Source of the DNA: Flavobacteriales bacterium
Lineage (GTDB): Bacteria > Bacteroidota > Bacteroidia > Flavobacteriales_D > Parvicellaceae
Assembly (NCBI GenBank): GCA_027047735.1
Contig: JALTUD010000190.1
Coordinates: 1-7,166, forward strand
Length of the DNA: 7,166 nt
Direction of reading: 5' to 3'
Positions 1 to 6,695 of the stretch are shown here, piece after piece. Every line of letters starts with the position of its first letter. The first letter of the stretch is position 1. A program made the translations under genes and the position numbers. The notes under the pieces were generated by a model, which worked only from the letters and a program-made list of their open reading frames with translations, ran no database searches and was not told where the DNA came from.

Positions 1-31
1 GTAAGTATGTTCTGTACCTAATCCTAACATA
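1..31 (-). CDS. Possible 5' end of a minus-strand gene running off the left edge
   Basis: An ATG at 31-29 on the minus strand opens a frame that stays open to the edge and reads MLGLGTEHTY. An in-frame TAG lies three codons upstream, so this ATG is the only reasonable start. A Bacteroidota-like promoter can be drawn upstream: GAATTTTG at 63-56 as the -7 box and CTTG at 87-84 as the -33 box, 20 nt apart. There is no clear Shine-Dalgarno site, which is normal for the phylum. Ten residues do not identify a family. An alternative is that nothing is coded here, or that the plus-strand frame ending in TAA at 30-32 is the tail of a convergent gene. Low confidence. Confidence 0.25.
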
Positions 32-55
32 AATCTCTATTTTTTTATTCAGGTA

Positions 56-87
56 CAAAATTCAGGGTATTTTTATCTTCTTACAAG
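56..87 (-). promoter_or_regulatory. Possible promoter for the left-edge gene
   Basis: On the minus strand CTTG (87-84) and GAATTTTG (63-56) are 20 nt apart. This approximates the Bacteroidota consensus TTTG / 19-21 nt / TAnnTTTG, with one mismatch in each box. Just upstream is a small inverted repeat, CGTAC at 89-93 and GTACG at 100-104, which could be an operator half-site pair or chance. The assignment rests on consensus similarity alone. Confidence 0.25.
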
Positions 88-212
88 ACGTACTTCACCG
101 TACGCTTACAGTGAGTTGAACCTAAAATAATTGAAATTAAGGAATTGCTAGGTGCTAAGGTCGTGAAGAAAGATAACATTATATTTAATTTTTTATTCGT
201 ATTTGGGCGTTC

Positions 213-269
213 CCCTTTTTGCCAAAACAATATTTCACTCTCGCTCAACAATTGTTTTGGCAAAAAGGG
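213..269. repeat. Perfect 19-bp inverted repeat
   Basis: The arms at 213-231 and 251-269 are exact reverse complements and are separated by 19 nt (232-250). It is the strongest stem in the window and forms the first arm of the three-hairpin element. There is no T tract after it on either strand, so it is unlikely to be a simple terminator. Confidence 0.85.
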
Positions 270-287
270 TCGGGCTATCCACTATAT

Positions 288-320
288 CTTTTGGGTTGCA
301 TATATGCAACAACCCAAAAG
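288..320. repeat. Second hairpin arm with 16-bp core palindrome
   Basis: The core GTTGCATATATGCAAC (295-310) is a perfect palindrome. It is extended by CTTTTGGG (288-295) pairing with CCCAAAAG (313-320), with a small asymmetric bulge on the right side. It lies 18 nt after the 19-bp inverted repeat and belongs to the same element. Confidence 0.8.
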
Positions 321-332
321 GATGCCGTTTCT

Positions 333-583
333 ATCCCTAACGCAGGTCAGGTAAGTGCAAAGAAAATGGATTTTAGTTTTCTTAGACGATGAAAAATAAA
401 TTTGCATACCCCAACTATGGAAATTTATTTTAAAGAAGTATAAGGAAAATTAAACCATTTTATTGTGCTTAGATGCCTCGTGTTAGGGATACCAATCCCT
501 AACACGGAATGAAATAAGCGCAAGAAAGTGGAGTTTGTAATTCTCAAACGATGAATATTTTCTTTGCATACCCCAATACTACA
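333..583 (+). repeat. Tandem imperfect repeat, 162-nt register, left flank
   Basis: Two units are in step. ATCCCTAAC occurs at 333 and 495. TAAGTGCAAAGAAAATGG (352-369) is matched by a diverged copy at 515-531. AGACGATGA at 384 corresponds to AAACGATGA at 546, and TTTGCATACCCCAA at 401-414 is identical to 563-576. All anchors lie 162 nt apart apart from a compensated 1-nt indel. The second unit loses similarity after about 583. Each unit starts at the right arm of a palindrome ending in ATCCCTAAC. A related copy lies on the opposite strand at 6843-6980. Confidence 0.75.
479..506. repeat. Perfect 12-bp palindrome heading the second repeat unit
   Basis: CGTGTTAGGGAT (479-490) is the exact reverse complement of ATCCCTAACACG (495-506), with the 4-nt loop ACCA. 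The same palindrome, slightly diverged, lies at 6885-6910 in the right flank. No T tract follows on either strand, so it reads as a repeat boundary rather than a terminator. Confidence 0.85.
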
Positions 584-624
584 ACACAAAAAATCAGCAA
601 GAAAACAAAACAATAAGCAAATTG

Positions 625-642
625 TGTTATTATTAAATAACA
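625..642 (-). terminator. Weak possible terminator of the M13 peptidase gene
   Basis: TGTTATT (625-631) pairs with AATAACA (636-642) around a 4-nt loop. The hairpin begins 11 nt past the peptidase stop codon. The stem is entirely A/T-rich, and the downstream T-rich stretch on the minus strand is interrupted rather than immediate. Transcription may instead end in the palindromes further on. Low confidence. Confidence 0.3.
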
Positions 643-652
643 ATCCGAATTC

Positions 653-2755
653 CTACCATATTTTAGCAATCTTATCAGCCGGTTGACGCATAGGATCTCC
701 TTCTTTTACATCAAAGGCTTCAAAAAATTCCGGCATATTGCTCAATGTTCCGTTTACTCTGTATTTACCGGGTGAATGTGGGTCAGTTGTTACTCTGGTA
801 ATCAAAGCATTATCCCTAATATTGTTTTTCCATACATGAGCAAAAGCGATAAAGAAACGTTGTTCAGGTGTGTAACCTCTGATTACCTTATTGTTTGCTT
901 CGTTGTTCTCTTTTGCTTTTTCAAAGGCATGATAAGCAATGGTTAAACCGCCCAAGTCAGCAATATTCTCACCAAGTGTCAGTTCACCATTTACAAAAAC
1001 TCCCTCCAACACCTCAAACGTATTGTATTGGTCAATTAGTTTTTGAGTTTTAGCATCAAATTTCTTTTTATCTTCAGGTGTCCACCAATTATTTAGTTTT
1101 CCATTGGCATCATACATTGAGCCTTTATCATCAAATCCATGTGTTAACTCATGTCCTATTACAGCTCCCATTCTGGCATAATTTACAGCGTCTTCATAAT
1201 GCTCACTAAAGAAAGGTTTTTGCATAATTCCGGCAGGAAAAACAATTTCATTCAATAAAGGATTGTAATAAGCATTCACGATATGAGGTACCATTCCCCA
1301 TTCATTTCTATCTATTTCTTTTCCTAATTTATTCAAATTTTCAGCAACACCAAATCTTCTAGCGTTCACAACGTTACCAAAATAACTATCCCTGTTTATC
1401 GTCAAAGAAGAATAATCCTTCCATTCATCAGGGAAACCTAACTTACGGACAAATGTTCCTAACTTTTCCTTTGCTTTCACTTTAGTTTCAGGGCTCATCC
1501 AATCTAAGTCTTCTATTCTCTCATTAAAAACCAACGTAATGTTTTCAACCATTTCCGTAATTTTTCTTTTCGCATCTTCACTAAAATTATCTTTCACAAA
1601 AGCCTCTCCCAATGCTTCTCCTATTGAGGAATTAGTAACCGAAGCTATTCCTCTTTTCCATAAAGGTTTTTGTTTTTTTGTTCCTCTTAAAACCCCACTG
1701 TAAAACTTAAAGTGTTCCCTATCTAAATCGGTTGTTAAAGCAGTAGCAAAACTACTAATCAACCTCCATTTTAGATATATCTTTAAATCCTCTAAACTCT
1801 CTGTTTCTAACAATTTATCCAAACCTCCGATAAATAAAGGCTGACCAATAATAACACTATCTACATTGGTTAATCCTCTTTCTTTAAGATACATATCCCA
1901 GTGTAAGTGCGGATAAGAAGCGTTAAATAATCCGGAAGCTGTTTTATTATAATTAGCTATCGGATCTCTTAATTCAACCGGTCCTTTACTTACCTCTGCT
2001 AACTTCGTTTCAATATAATAAGCTATTTGATCATTAGGCTTTTTAGTTGACCCTGGCAAATCAAATTTTGAAAATAAGGTAGAAATGTATTCTTGATAAG
2101 CATTTCTAACTTTTTTAGAACGTTCATCATCTTTAAAATAATAATCTTTGTTAGGTAAACCCAATCCTCCTTGCCAAATATGAACTCGATATTTCGTGTT
2201 AACCATTGCATCAATTCCCACATAAATTTGATGGAAGGCATTTACATCAATATCGTGCAAATGAGCTAGTACTTTAATTAACTGTTCTTCATTTTGAATT
2301 TTATCTATATGCTCTAGTTCAGGCTCTAAAAGTTTTATACCTTGTTCGTTTCGCCTAACCGTATCCATAAAAGTCGCATAATAATCACCGATTAACTGTG
2401 AAGCACTACCACTCTCTGCCGGTGTAGAAGCCGACTTTTCTAATAATTTATGTAGTACATTGTTGTTACTGTCAGAAAGAACATTAAAACTACTCCATCT
2501 ACTTTCTTCCTCCGGTATTGGGTTATTTTTTAACCAATTTCCACACGCAAATTCGTAGAAATCATCCTGTGGGCGAACCGTAGTATCCATATACTCAAAT
2601 TCCAAAGAAAGAAGACTATCTTTTTTAGGAGTTTCAACAGATTGATGGTTTTCTACTATTTCGGTCTCTTTTGTTTTATGTGCTGAGTTCTGTGATTCAC
2701 AAGCTAATAACGCCAATGAAAAAAAAGATAAATATTGTAAGTTTTTCATATTCAT
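653..2755 (-). CDS. M13 (neprilysin/PepO-type) zinc metallopeptidase lipoprotein
   Basis: A 700-residue endopeptidase of family M13, which cleaves oligopeptides and small proteins using one zinc. The N-terminus is a lipoprotein signal with lipobox LLAC, lipidated at Cys19, followed by a hydrophilic linker to about residue 50. This places the enzyme on a periplasmic or outer-membrane face. Catalytic features are complete: HELTH at 535-539 (zinc ligands His535 and His539, base Glu536), GENIAD at 595-600 (third ligand Glu596, supporting Asp600), the substrate-binding NAYY at 494-497, and His660 and Arg666 matching the neprilysin transition-state His/Arg pair. The C-terminus ends ..IAKIW, where the family often has CxxW. 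Length is normal for the family. An in-frame ATG two codons later is an equally possible start. The gene is separated from the upstream T9SS gene by a terminator and has its own likely promoter. Family assignment is firm; physiological substrate and exact surface exposure are unknown. Confidence 0.95.
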   Translation of the reverse strand: MNMKNLQYLSFFSLALLACESQNSAHKTKETEIVENHQSVETPKKDSLLSLEFEYMDTTVRPQDDFYEFACGNWLKNNPIPEEESRWSSFNVLSDSNNNVLHKLLEKSASTPAESGSASQLIGDYYATFMDTVRRNEQGIKLLEPELEHIDKIQNEEQLIKVLAHLHDIDVNAFHQIYVGIDAMVNTKYRVHIWQGGLGLPNKDYYFKDDERSKKVRNAYQEYISTLFSKFDLPGSTKKPNDQIAYYIETKLAEVSKGPVELRDPIANYNKTASGLFNASYPHLHWDMYLKERGLTNVDSVIIGQPLFIGGLDKLLETESLEDLKIYLKWRLISSFATALTTDLDREHFKFYSGVLRGTKKQKPLWKRGIASVTNSSIGEALGEAFVKDNFSEDAKRKITEMVENITLVFNERIEDLDWMSPETKVKAKEKLGTFVRKLGFPDEWKDYSSLTINRDSYFGNVVNARRFGVAENLNKLGKEIDRNEWGMVPHIVNAYYNPLLNEIVFPAGIMQKPFFSEHYEDAVNYARMGAVIGHELTHGFDDKGSMYDANGKLNNWWTPEDKKKFDAKTQKLIDQYNTFEVLEGVFVNGELTLGENIADLGGLTIAYHAFEKAKENNEANNKVIRGYTPEQRFFIAFAHVWKNNIRDNALITRVTTDPHSPGKYRVNGTLSNMPEFFEAFDVKEGDPMRQPADKIAKIW

Positions 2756-2758
2756 GAT

Positions 2759-2777
2759 TATATTCTTCGCGAATATA
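2759..2777. promoter_or_regulatory. Inverted repeat overlapping the peptidase promoter
   Basis: TATATTC (2759-2765) and GAATATA (2771-2777) are exact reverse complements around TTCGC. The right arm is the proposed -7 box, and the left arm lies just before the start codon at 2755. It could be a repressor operator or a hairpin in a short leader. AT-rich DNA makes chance a serious alternative. Confidence 0.3.
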
Positions 2778-2800
2778 CAATTTTTTTCAAGTCTTTAAAA
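2770..2800 (-). promoter_or_regulatory. Likely promoter of the M13 peptidase gene
   Basis: On the minus strand TATATTCG (2777-2770) matches the Bacteroidota -7 box TAnnTTTG at all but one base. TTTT (2800-2797) sits 19 nt upstream, where TTTG is expected. Transcription would start near 2765, giving a leader of only about ten bases. The promoter falls between the upstream gene's terminator and this start codon, which is where an independent unit would need one. Confidence 0.45.
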
Positions 2801-2815
2801 GCTATTCACACAAAC

Positions 2816-2853
2816 AAAAAAAAGAGTACTACGCTCCTACGAAGTACTCTTTT
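2816..2853 (-). terminator. Intrinsic terminator after the T9SS surface protein gene
   Basis: AAAAGAGTACT (2820-2830) pairs perfectly with AGTACTCTTTT (2843-2853), an 11-bp stem with a 12-nt loop. Read on the minus strand the stem runs into a tract of eight T residues (2823-2816). It begins 35 nt past the stop of the T9SS gene and ends the two-gene operon before the peptidase gene. This is the clearest terminator in the window. Confidence 0.88.
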
Positions 2854-2888
2854 ATAAAAATTATAACTAGTTTATACCCTTAAAATAT

Positions 2889-5714
2889 TTATTCTTCCTC
2901 TGCTAAAACATTTACATGTCCGATAAACTTATGTTCTTCATTATTTATAATATCCACCACCTCAATTTTCCAAATATAAGTATCAGTTTTAGCCAATTTA
3001 CCATTTATCATTCCATTCCAACCTTTATCCAATTGTTTGGTTTCAAAAACGATATGCCCCCATCTGTCAAACACCCTAAAAACATAGGTATCTGTTCGTA
3101 TTCCCGAAAGTATCGGAGTAAATATATCATTCAAATTATCGTTATTGGGTGTAAATGTATTGGGAACGTATATTAAAATATCTTCCCAAATCGTTACATT
3201 TTTACATACCTCATCCGAACATCCATTAGTATTGGTTGCAGTCAAACAAACTTGATATACACCTCCATGTTCACTAGGGAAAGTATGCGTAATATTCTCT
3301 GTAAAATACTTAATCGTATCTTTATTTACATCGATAATATCCCATTCGTAAGAAACCGCTCCACTTGTTTGATTGTCAAACATCACTTCCGGAGTAAAAG
3401 TAGTAGGTTTACTCGGTGTATAATTAAAATCAACGAAAGGTGGTTGATCTACACAAATATAACTCGGAATCGAATCATAACTTACACAACCTTCCGGTGA
3501 AGAAATCTCTAATCCAACTGTATAACAACCGGGATTATTATAAATATGCCCTGCATTATCCGGAGTAACTGCGGTAAAACCATCTCCAAAGAACCATTGT
3601 TGAGTATAAGCAGAAGGTACACCTGTTGCCTCAAATAAAACAGATAATGGAGGACAACCGGATGTTTGATTCGCGGAAAAAGAATAAACAGGTGGTTCTA
3701 CTACTGTTACCACAACTGATGCTGTATCACTCGGAGTTTCGCAACCATCTGTAACTATTACAGAATAAGTTGTCGTCATAGTTGGCTGAGCCATTACATT
3801 TGAACCAATTCCCAAACCATTATCCCAAGTAAATGTATAAGGAACACCTTGCCCTCCAATTGCAGAAGCATACAAAAAAGCCGTATCTCCCAAGCAAATT
3901 GTTGTATCATTGGTTGCTGTAACTACCAGATTAGGATAAATATTGACATCAATACACTGAGATCCGGACGAACATCCGGCACCATCATTAACCGTAATAC
4001 AATGTGTTTCTTGAACGGTTGGAGAAACCGAAATCGAAGGAGTTGTACTACCATCATCCCAAGAATAAGTATATGGTGGCGTTCCTCCACTTATAGCAGG
4101 AGCTAATATTGCCGTTCCACCGTTACAAATAATGGTATCCTGAACACCTACTACTATTCCCCCAAAAGGTCCTTCTGAAAAATTTAAAGTACATCCATTT
4201 CCATCTGTAATATCAAAACCATATACATCACCAGCTTGTAAATTTGAAACCGTTACTAATCCACCATCAGCCACAGAGGTTACAGACAAGGAAACTCCAG
4301 AAGGCGTTAAATTCGACAACGTAAAATTAGAACCATCATATTGAGCATAGCCTCCTGAAATGGTTACTTCTGAGGTACTACTTGCACAACTCTCATTAAA
4401 AGTTGTAGTTATCGGCTGAAGATACGTTATTGCAATTGCATCTCCCACATCAAAACAAGCCTCATCATACACCTGATTGGCTCCATTATATAAAGTTACG
4501 GGAGCTATGTAAATCGTATTATTGGTTATAGTTACTCCATTAGCTGTTAAATTATCCAACAAAGGAGAAATTCCCCCCGTATTTGTTTCTATAAAATTAC
4601 CTAACGTACCGGTAAAATACCCGGTAAAACAAGGGTCGTTAATAGGCGAAGTATTGGGAGTTGGAGGACAAAAATATACAGCAAAACCTAAATCGGGATC
4701 ATAAGTAGCACCATTAATAATTCCTTGATCAAGTGGATTTGTAAAATCATTATTGGTTTGTATAGTAATCTGGTCACCATCACACAATACATAGTTATTT
4801 GTACTACTCCCATTAATCGTTACCGACAAAGTACCTGCATCGGCATTACACATACAAGCTGCCGGAGCCACGTAATTTTGAGTAAAAGTACACGTTGTAT
4901 CATCTGTAAAATGAGCTGTTATATCACAATTTGCTCCATTAGAAGAAAGACCGGTAAAACTATAATTTTGCGATGTTCCGAATGGAGCATTGAACGTCAG
5001 TTGATTTCCAGAGCAATCTTCGACTATAAGTTGACCGGTAGCAGGAGCATCGGTAAAAGAAATAACTCCCGTTACACTATATTGATTATTCGTACCATCA
5101 CAAGAAGATACAGTTGTCGTAATGTCGGAAATAGTACAAGGATTCACAATCGAACAATCAGTAGAACCTGAGCCACCTGTTTGTTGTGCCGTTATATCTG
5201 TGGGACTGTTAGAATAGTTAGTTATCAATACTATATAATAATCTCCTGCTTGAGCATTAGGAATATGAATCACTTCAGTAGCTTGTGGATCAAAACTACA
5301 ATCTACCGTATTACCGCAAGGATATGAACTCACTTCACCCAGACCTGATCCACAAGGAAGTTGTAAAAATCCAGGATTCCCATCATCATACGTTAATTGA
5401 GAAGTACAAGGAGCTGTTGGAGAAGAAAAAGGTCCCCAACAGGTAAAATCTACATCCACATTTTGTGAATTTGTTAAAGTTATGTCTATATTCCCCGAAT
5501 TAGCAACTTGCAAAAAATACCAAGCCGGATTGGGTTGACTTCCCAAACAGGAATAATCGGGACCACTTTCTGCTGTCGTATTGGTAGAAGCCGGGAATGT
5601 ATAGGATTGGTCTGAACAAAACGGATTAGCACCTAAACAGTTTGCTCCTTGTGCATTGATTTCTCCCCAAAATGAAAACAACAAAAGAGCCAAAACAAAT
5701 ACATTATTTTTCAT
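2889..5714 (-). CDS. T9SS-secreted, cysteine-rich PKD/Ig-like surface protein with type B sorting domain
   Basis: A 941-residue cell-surface or secreted protein, probably adhesin-like. A signal peptide covers residues 1-21 (cleavage INA|Q). Residues 24-190 form the cysteine-rich N-terminal beta domain often seen in flavobacterial gliding-motility-associated proteins (PNPAWYFLQV, DVDFTCWGPF, DYYIVLITNY). Beta-rich regions follow to about 520. Two similar Ig-like repeats come next (526-595 and 603-674, each with DT.IC and a PYT.[ST]WD core), then two PKD domains (about 678-755 and 760-842, the first with WFFGDG). Residues 846-941 are the T9SS type B sorting domain (IYVPNTFTPNNDNLNDIF, FRVFDRWG, GWNG, DTYIWKI). 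There are 35 cysteines, all before the sorting domain, suggesting disulfides. The start overlaps the preceding gene by 11 nt, with GGAAGA eight bases before it as a possible ribosome site. No enzyme domain is seen, so the ligand or role is unknown. It could act in adhesion, gliding or matrix formation. Confidence 0.93.
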   Translation of the reverse strand: MKNNVFVLALLLFSFWGEINAQGANCLGANPFCSDQSYTFPASTNTTAESGPDYSCLGSQPNPAWYFLQVANSGNIDITLTNSQNVDVDFTCWGPFSSPTAPCTSQLTYDDGNPGFLQLPCGSGLGEVSSYPCGNTVDCSFDPQATEVIHIPNAQAGDYYIVLITNYSNSPTDITAQQTGGSGSTDCSIVNPCTISDITTTVSSCDGTNNQYSVTGVISFTDAPATGQLIVEDCSGNQLTFNAPFGTSQNYSFTGLSSNGANCDITAHFTDDTTCTFTQNYVAPAACMCNADAGTLSVTINGSSTNNYVLCDGDQITIQTNNDFTNPLDQGIINGATYDPDLGFAVYFCPPTPNTSPINDPCFTGYFTGTLGNFIETNTGGISPLLDNLTANGVTITNNTIYIAPVTLYNGANQVYDEACFDVGDAIAITYLQPITTTFNESCASSTSEVTISGGYAQYDGSNFTLSNLTPSGVSLSVTSVADGGLVTVSNLQAGDVYGFDITDGNGCTLNFSEGPFGGIVVGVQDTIICNGGTAILAPAISGGTPPYTYSWDDGSTTPSISVSPTVQETHCITVNDGAGCSSGSQCIDVNIYPNLVVTATNDTTICLGDTAFLYASAIGGQGVPYTFTWDNGLGIGSNVMAQPTMTTTYSVIVTDGCETPSDTASVVVTVVEPPVYSFSANQTSGCPPLSVLFEATGVPSAYTQQWFFGDGFTAVTPDNAGHIYNNPGCYTVGLEISSPEGCVSYDSIPSYICVDQPPFVDFNYTPSKPTTFTPEVMFDNQTSGAVSYEWDIIDVNKDTIKYFTENITHTFPSEHGGVYQVCLTATNTNGCSDEVCKNVTIWEDILIYVPNTFTPNNDNLNDIFTPILSGIRTDTYVFRVFDRWGHIVFETKQLDKGWNGMINGKLAKTDTYIWKIEVVDIINNEEHKFIGHVNVLAEEE
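5704..5714 (-). promoter_or_regulatory. 11-nt stop/start overlap with internal ribosome site
   Basis: The last codons of the small protein (AAT GAA AAA TAA) share ATGAAAAATAA with the first codons of the T9SS protein. Upstream in the same coding sequence, GGAAGA lies a few bases before the ATG and resembles a Shine-Dalgarno site, which is uncommon in this window. Together they suggest that ribosomes finishing the small protein restart on the large one. Confidence 0.7.
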
Positions 5715-6072
5715 TTTCTTCCAACTTTAATAATTCTTGTTTTGCTATGGCTATTTCTTTATCAATTTTTTCGTACCATCCTGTTTCTTCGGCTTGAGTA
5801 TTATAATACGGAGAACTTTTCATCGCTTCTTTCTTCACTTCCAAAGCCTGAATAAATTTTGTATAATATTCTTTATTCTTAACATGATACGTTGTTGTTA
5901 CCATGTTAGTTGTTGTTTTAGGTATTTTTACTTGTTCTTGTGTTTTCTTAGGTGTAACTTCTTTAGAGTTAACAACTACCGGCTTAACAAGATTATAATT
6001 CACTTCTTGAGCCTTTGCTACTTGAACTCCCACTACAAATAGAGCGAAAAGTACTAATCTGTTCTTTTTCAT
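5704..6072 (-). CDS. Small secreted helical protein of unknown function, coupled to the T9SS gene
   Basis: A 122-residue protein I do not recognise. It has a clear Sec signal peptide (KKNR, hydrophobic core, cleavage AKA|Q after residue 21). A Thr/Lys/Val-rich, probably extended stretch follows (22-62), then a charged helical half (about 66-120) with the segments EYYTKFIQALEVKKEAMK, TGWYEKIDKEIAIAKQELL and LEENEK. It has no cysteine, no lipobox and no sorting domain, so it should be periplasmic or released. Its stop codon lies inside the first codons of the large T9SS protein (shared bases ATGAAAAATAA), which implies co-transcription and likely translational coupling. It could be a periplasmic partner or chaperone of that protein, or a structural companion; this is inference from gene order. 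The start is the only ATG giving a full signal peptide. No convincing promoter is visible in the 75-nt gap upstream, so read-through from the dioxygenase gene is possible. Confidence 0.85.
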   Translation of the reverse strand: MKKNRLVLFALFVVGVQVAKAQEVNYNLVKPVVVNSKEVTPKKTQEQVKIPKTTTNMVTTTYHVKNKEYYTKFIQALEVKKEAMKSSPYYNTQAEETGWYEKIDKEIAIAKQELLKLEENEK

Positions 6073-6147
6073 TTTTATAATGTTTCTAATATGCGGACGA
6101 CAAATAATTGAAAGGGTTGCTTTCTTATCACAATTTCTTATGTTTTT
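6073..6147. other. Short gap between the dioxygenase and the small secreted protein
   Basis: A 75-nt AT-rich spacer. It contains one weak inverted pair, GAAAG (6110-6114) with CTTTC (6120-6124), followed on the minus strand by AATTATTTG rather than a T tract. No firm terminator or promoter is seen, so it cannot be decided whether the dioxygenase belongs to the same operon as the two downstream genes. Confidence 0.5.
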
Positions 6148-6678
6148 CTACACAAATCGTTTATCGACTTCCATTACTTCACCGCATTGCTTACAGGTTC
6201 TTAATTCTTCTGAACCATAAAATTTTCTAAATACCGGCAAGAAATCTTTTTCTATATTTTCTAACTCAAAATACTCTTCATAGAGCTTGCTGTTACACTT
6301 ATCACAAAACCAAAGCAAGCCATCTTTCATACCCGTCCCTTTTCGTACACGTTCGATGACCAAACCTATGGAATGTTCTGTTCGAATGGGTGAATGTGGG
6401 ACTCTAGCAGGCAACAAAAACATTTCTCCTTCTTTTATCTCTACGTCAACCGATTTTCCTTCTTGTTGAATTTTTACAGTTATATCTCCTTCTATTTGAT
6501 AAAATAGTTCTTCGGTTTCATTATAGTGGTAATCCTTACGAGCATTAGGACCTCCAACTACCATTACTATATAATCATCTGATAATGGATATAAATTTTT
6601 ATTCGCAACCGGTGGTTTTAATTTATCGCGATTGTCTTCTATCCATTTTATAAAATTGAACGGTTTTGCTATTGGCAT
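6148..6678 (-). CDS. nbaC: 3-hydroxyanthranilate 3,4-dioxygenase
   Basis: A 176-residue cytosolic cupin dioxygenase (EC 1.13.11.6). It opens the ring of 3-hydroxyanthranilate with O2 to give 2-amino-3-carboxymuconate semialdehyde, which leads to quinolinate/NAD or to further catabolism. The residues match the characterised bacterial enzyme almost position for position. Fe(II) ligands are His51, Glu57 and His95. Substrate-binding Arg47 and Arg99 are present, and Glu109 stands for the usual Glu110. The C-terminal rubredoxin-like iron site is intact: Cys125, Cys128, Cys162 and Cys165. Length is typical of the bacterial form. The start at MPIAKPFNF is the family-typical N-terminus. No Shine-Dalgarno site is evident. 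No other kynurenine-pathway gene is in the window, so it appears to stand apart from its pathway or at the end of a dispersed set. The symbol haaO is also used. Confidence 0.95.
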   Translation of the reverse strand: MPIAKPFNFIKWIEDNRDKLKPPVANKNLYPLSDDYIVMVVGGPNARKDYHYNETEELFYQIEGDITVKIQQEGKSVDVEIKEGEMFLLPARVPHSPIRTEHSIGLVIERVRKGTGMKDGLLWFCDKCNSKLYEEYFELENIEKDFLPVFRKFYGSEELRTCKQCGEVMEVDKRFV

Positions 6679-6695
6679 AATCGGAATGTTATGAA

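Larger units (their letters stand above)
205..343 (+). repeat. Structured three-hairpin element (REP/MITE-like dispersed repeat)
   Basis: The segment folds as a closed three-way junction. GCGTT at 207-211 can pair with AACGC at 339-343. Inside, 213-231 and 251-269 form a perfect 19-bp stem with a 19-nt loop. A second arm pairs CTTTTGGG (288-295) with CCCAAAAG (313-320) around the 16-bp palindrome at 295-310, and imperfectly extends outward through 271-280 with 320-327. The flanking blocks GGGCGTTCCCC, GGGTCGGGCTATCC and GGATGCCG..TATCCCTAACGC resemble a repeat I recall as common in Flavobacteriia genomes, possibly mobilised in trans by a REP-associated tyrosine (Y1) transposase. That link is recollection and inference; no transposase is in the window. 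A structured RNA is an alternative. Confidence 0.6.
32..652. other. Gene-free left intergenic region, mostly repeats
   Basis: No frame here looks like a protein: the short open frames run across perfect hairpins and repeat units. Contents in order are a possible promoter (56-87), AT-rich DNA to about 204, a three-hairpin element (205-343), two units of an imperfect 162-nt repeat (333-583), and a short AT-rich stretch with a weak hairpin (625-642) just beyond the stop codon of the peptidase gene. Confidence 0.75.

Noticed and set aside
145..354. Plus-strand open frame of 69 codons in the left flank
   Set aside because: It is translated straight across the perfect hairpins of the structured repeat, so its residues only mirror the stems. 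There is no ribosome site and no protein-like composition.
479..506. Intrinsic terminator at the 12-bp palindrome
   Set aside because: No T tract follows on either strand and it recurs at 6885-6910 away from any gene end, so a repeat boundary fits better.
333..583. CRISPR-like array
   Set aside because: There are only two units of about 162 nt, they are imperfect, there are no short uniform repeats with unique spacers, and no cas gene is present.
425..643. Minus-strand open frame of 72 codons after the peptidase gene
   Set aside because: It covers the 162-nt repeat and its palindrome. The coding-like length is explained by AT-rich repeat DNA, and the right-flank copy does not keep the frame open.
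2023..2241. Minus-strand open frame within the M13 peptidase gene in another frame
   Set aside because: It overlaps entirely with well-conserved peptidase sequence on the same strand and has no start context or family signal.
4725..5171. Plus-strand open frame of 148 codons antisense to the T9SS gene
   Set aside because: The minus-strand frame carries a signal peptide and recognisable domains throughout. The antisense frame has an Ile/Arg/Thr/Ser-rich shadow composition and no family features.
6073..6147. Promoter for the small secreted protein
   Set aside because: The best candidate, ATTATTTG on the minus strand, lacks the TA of the -7 box and has no matching -33 element. I could not defend a call.
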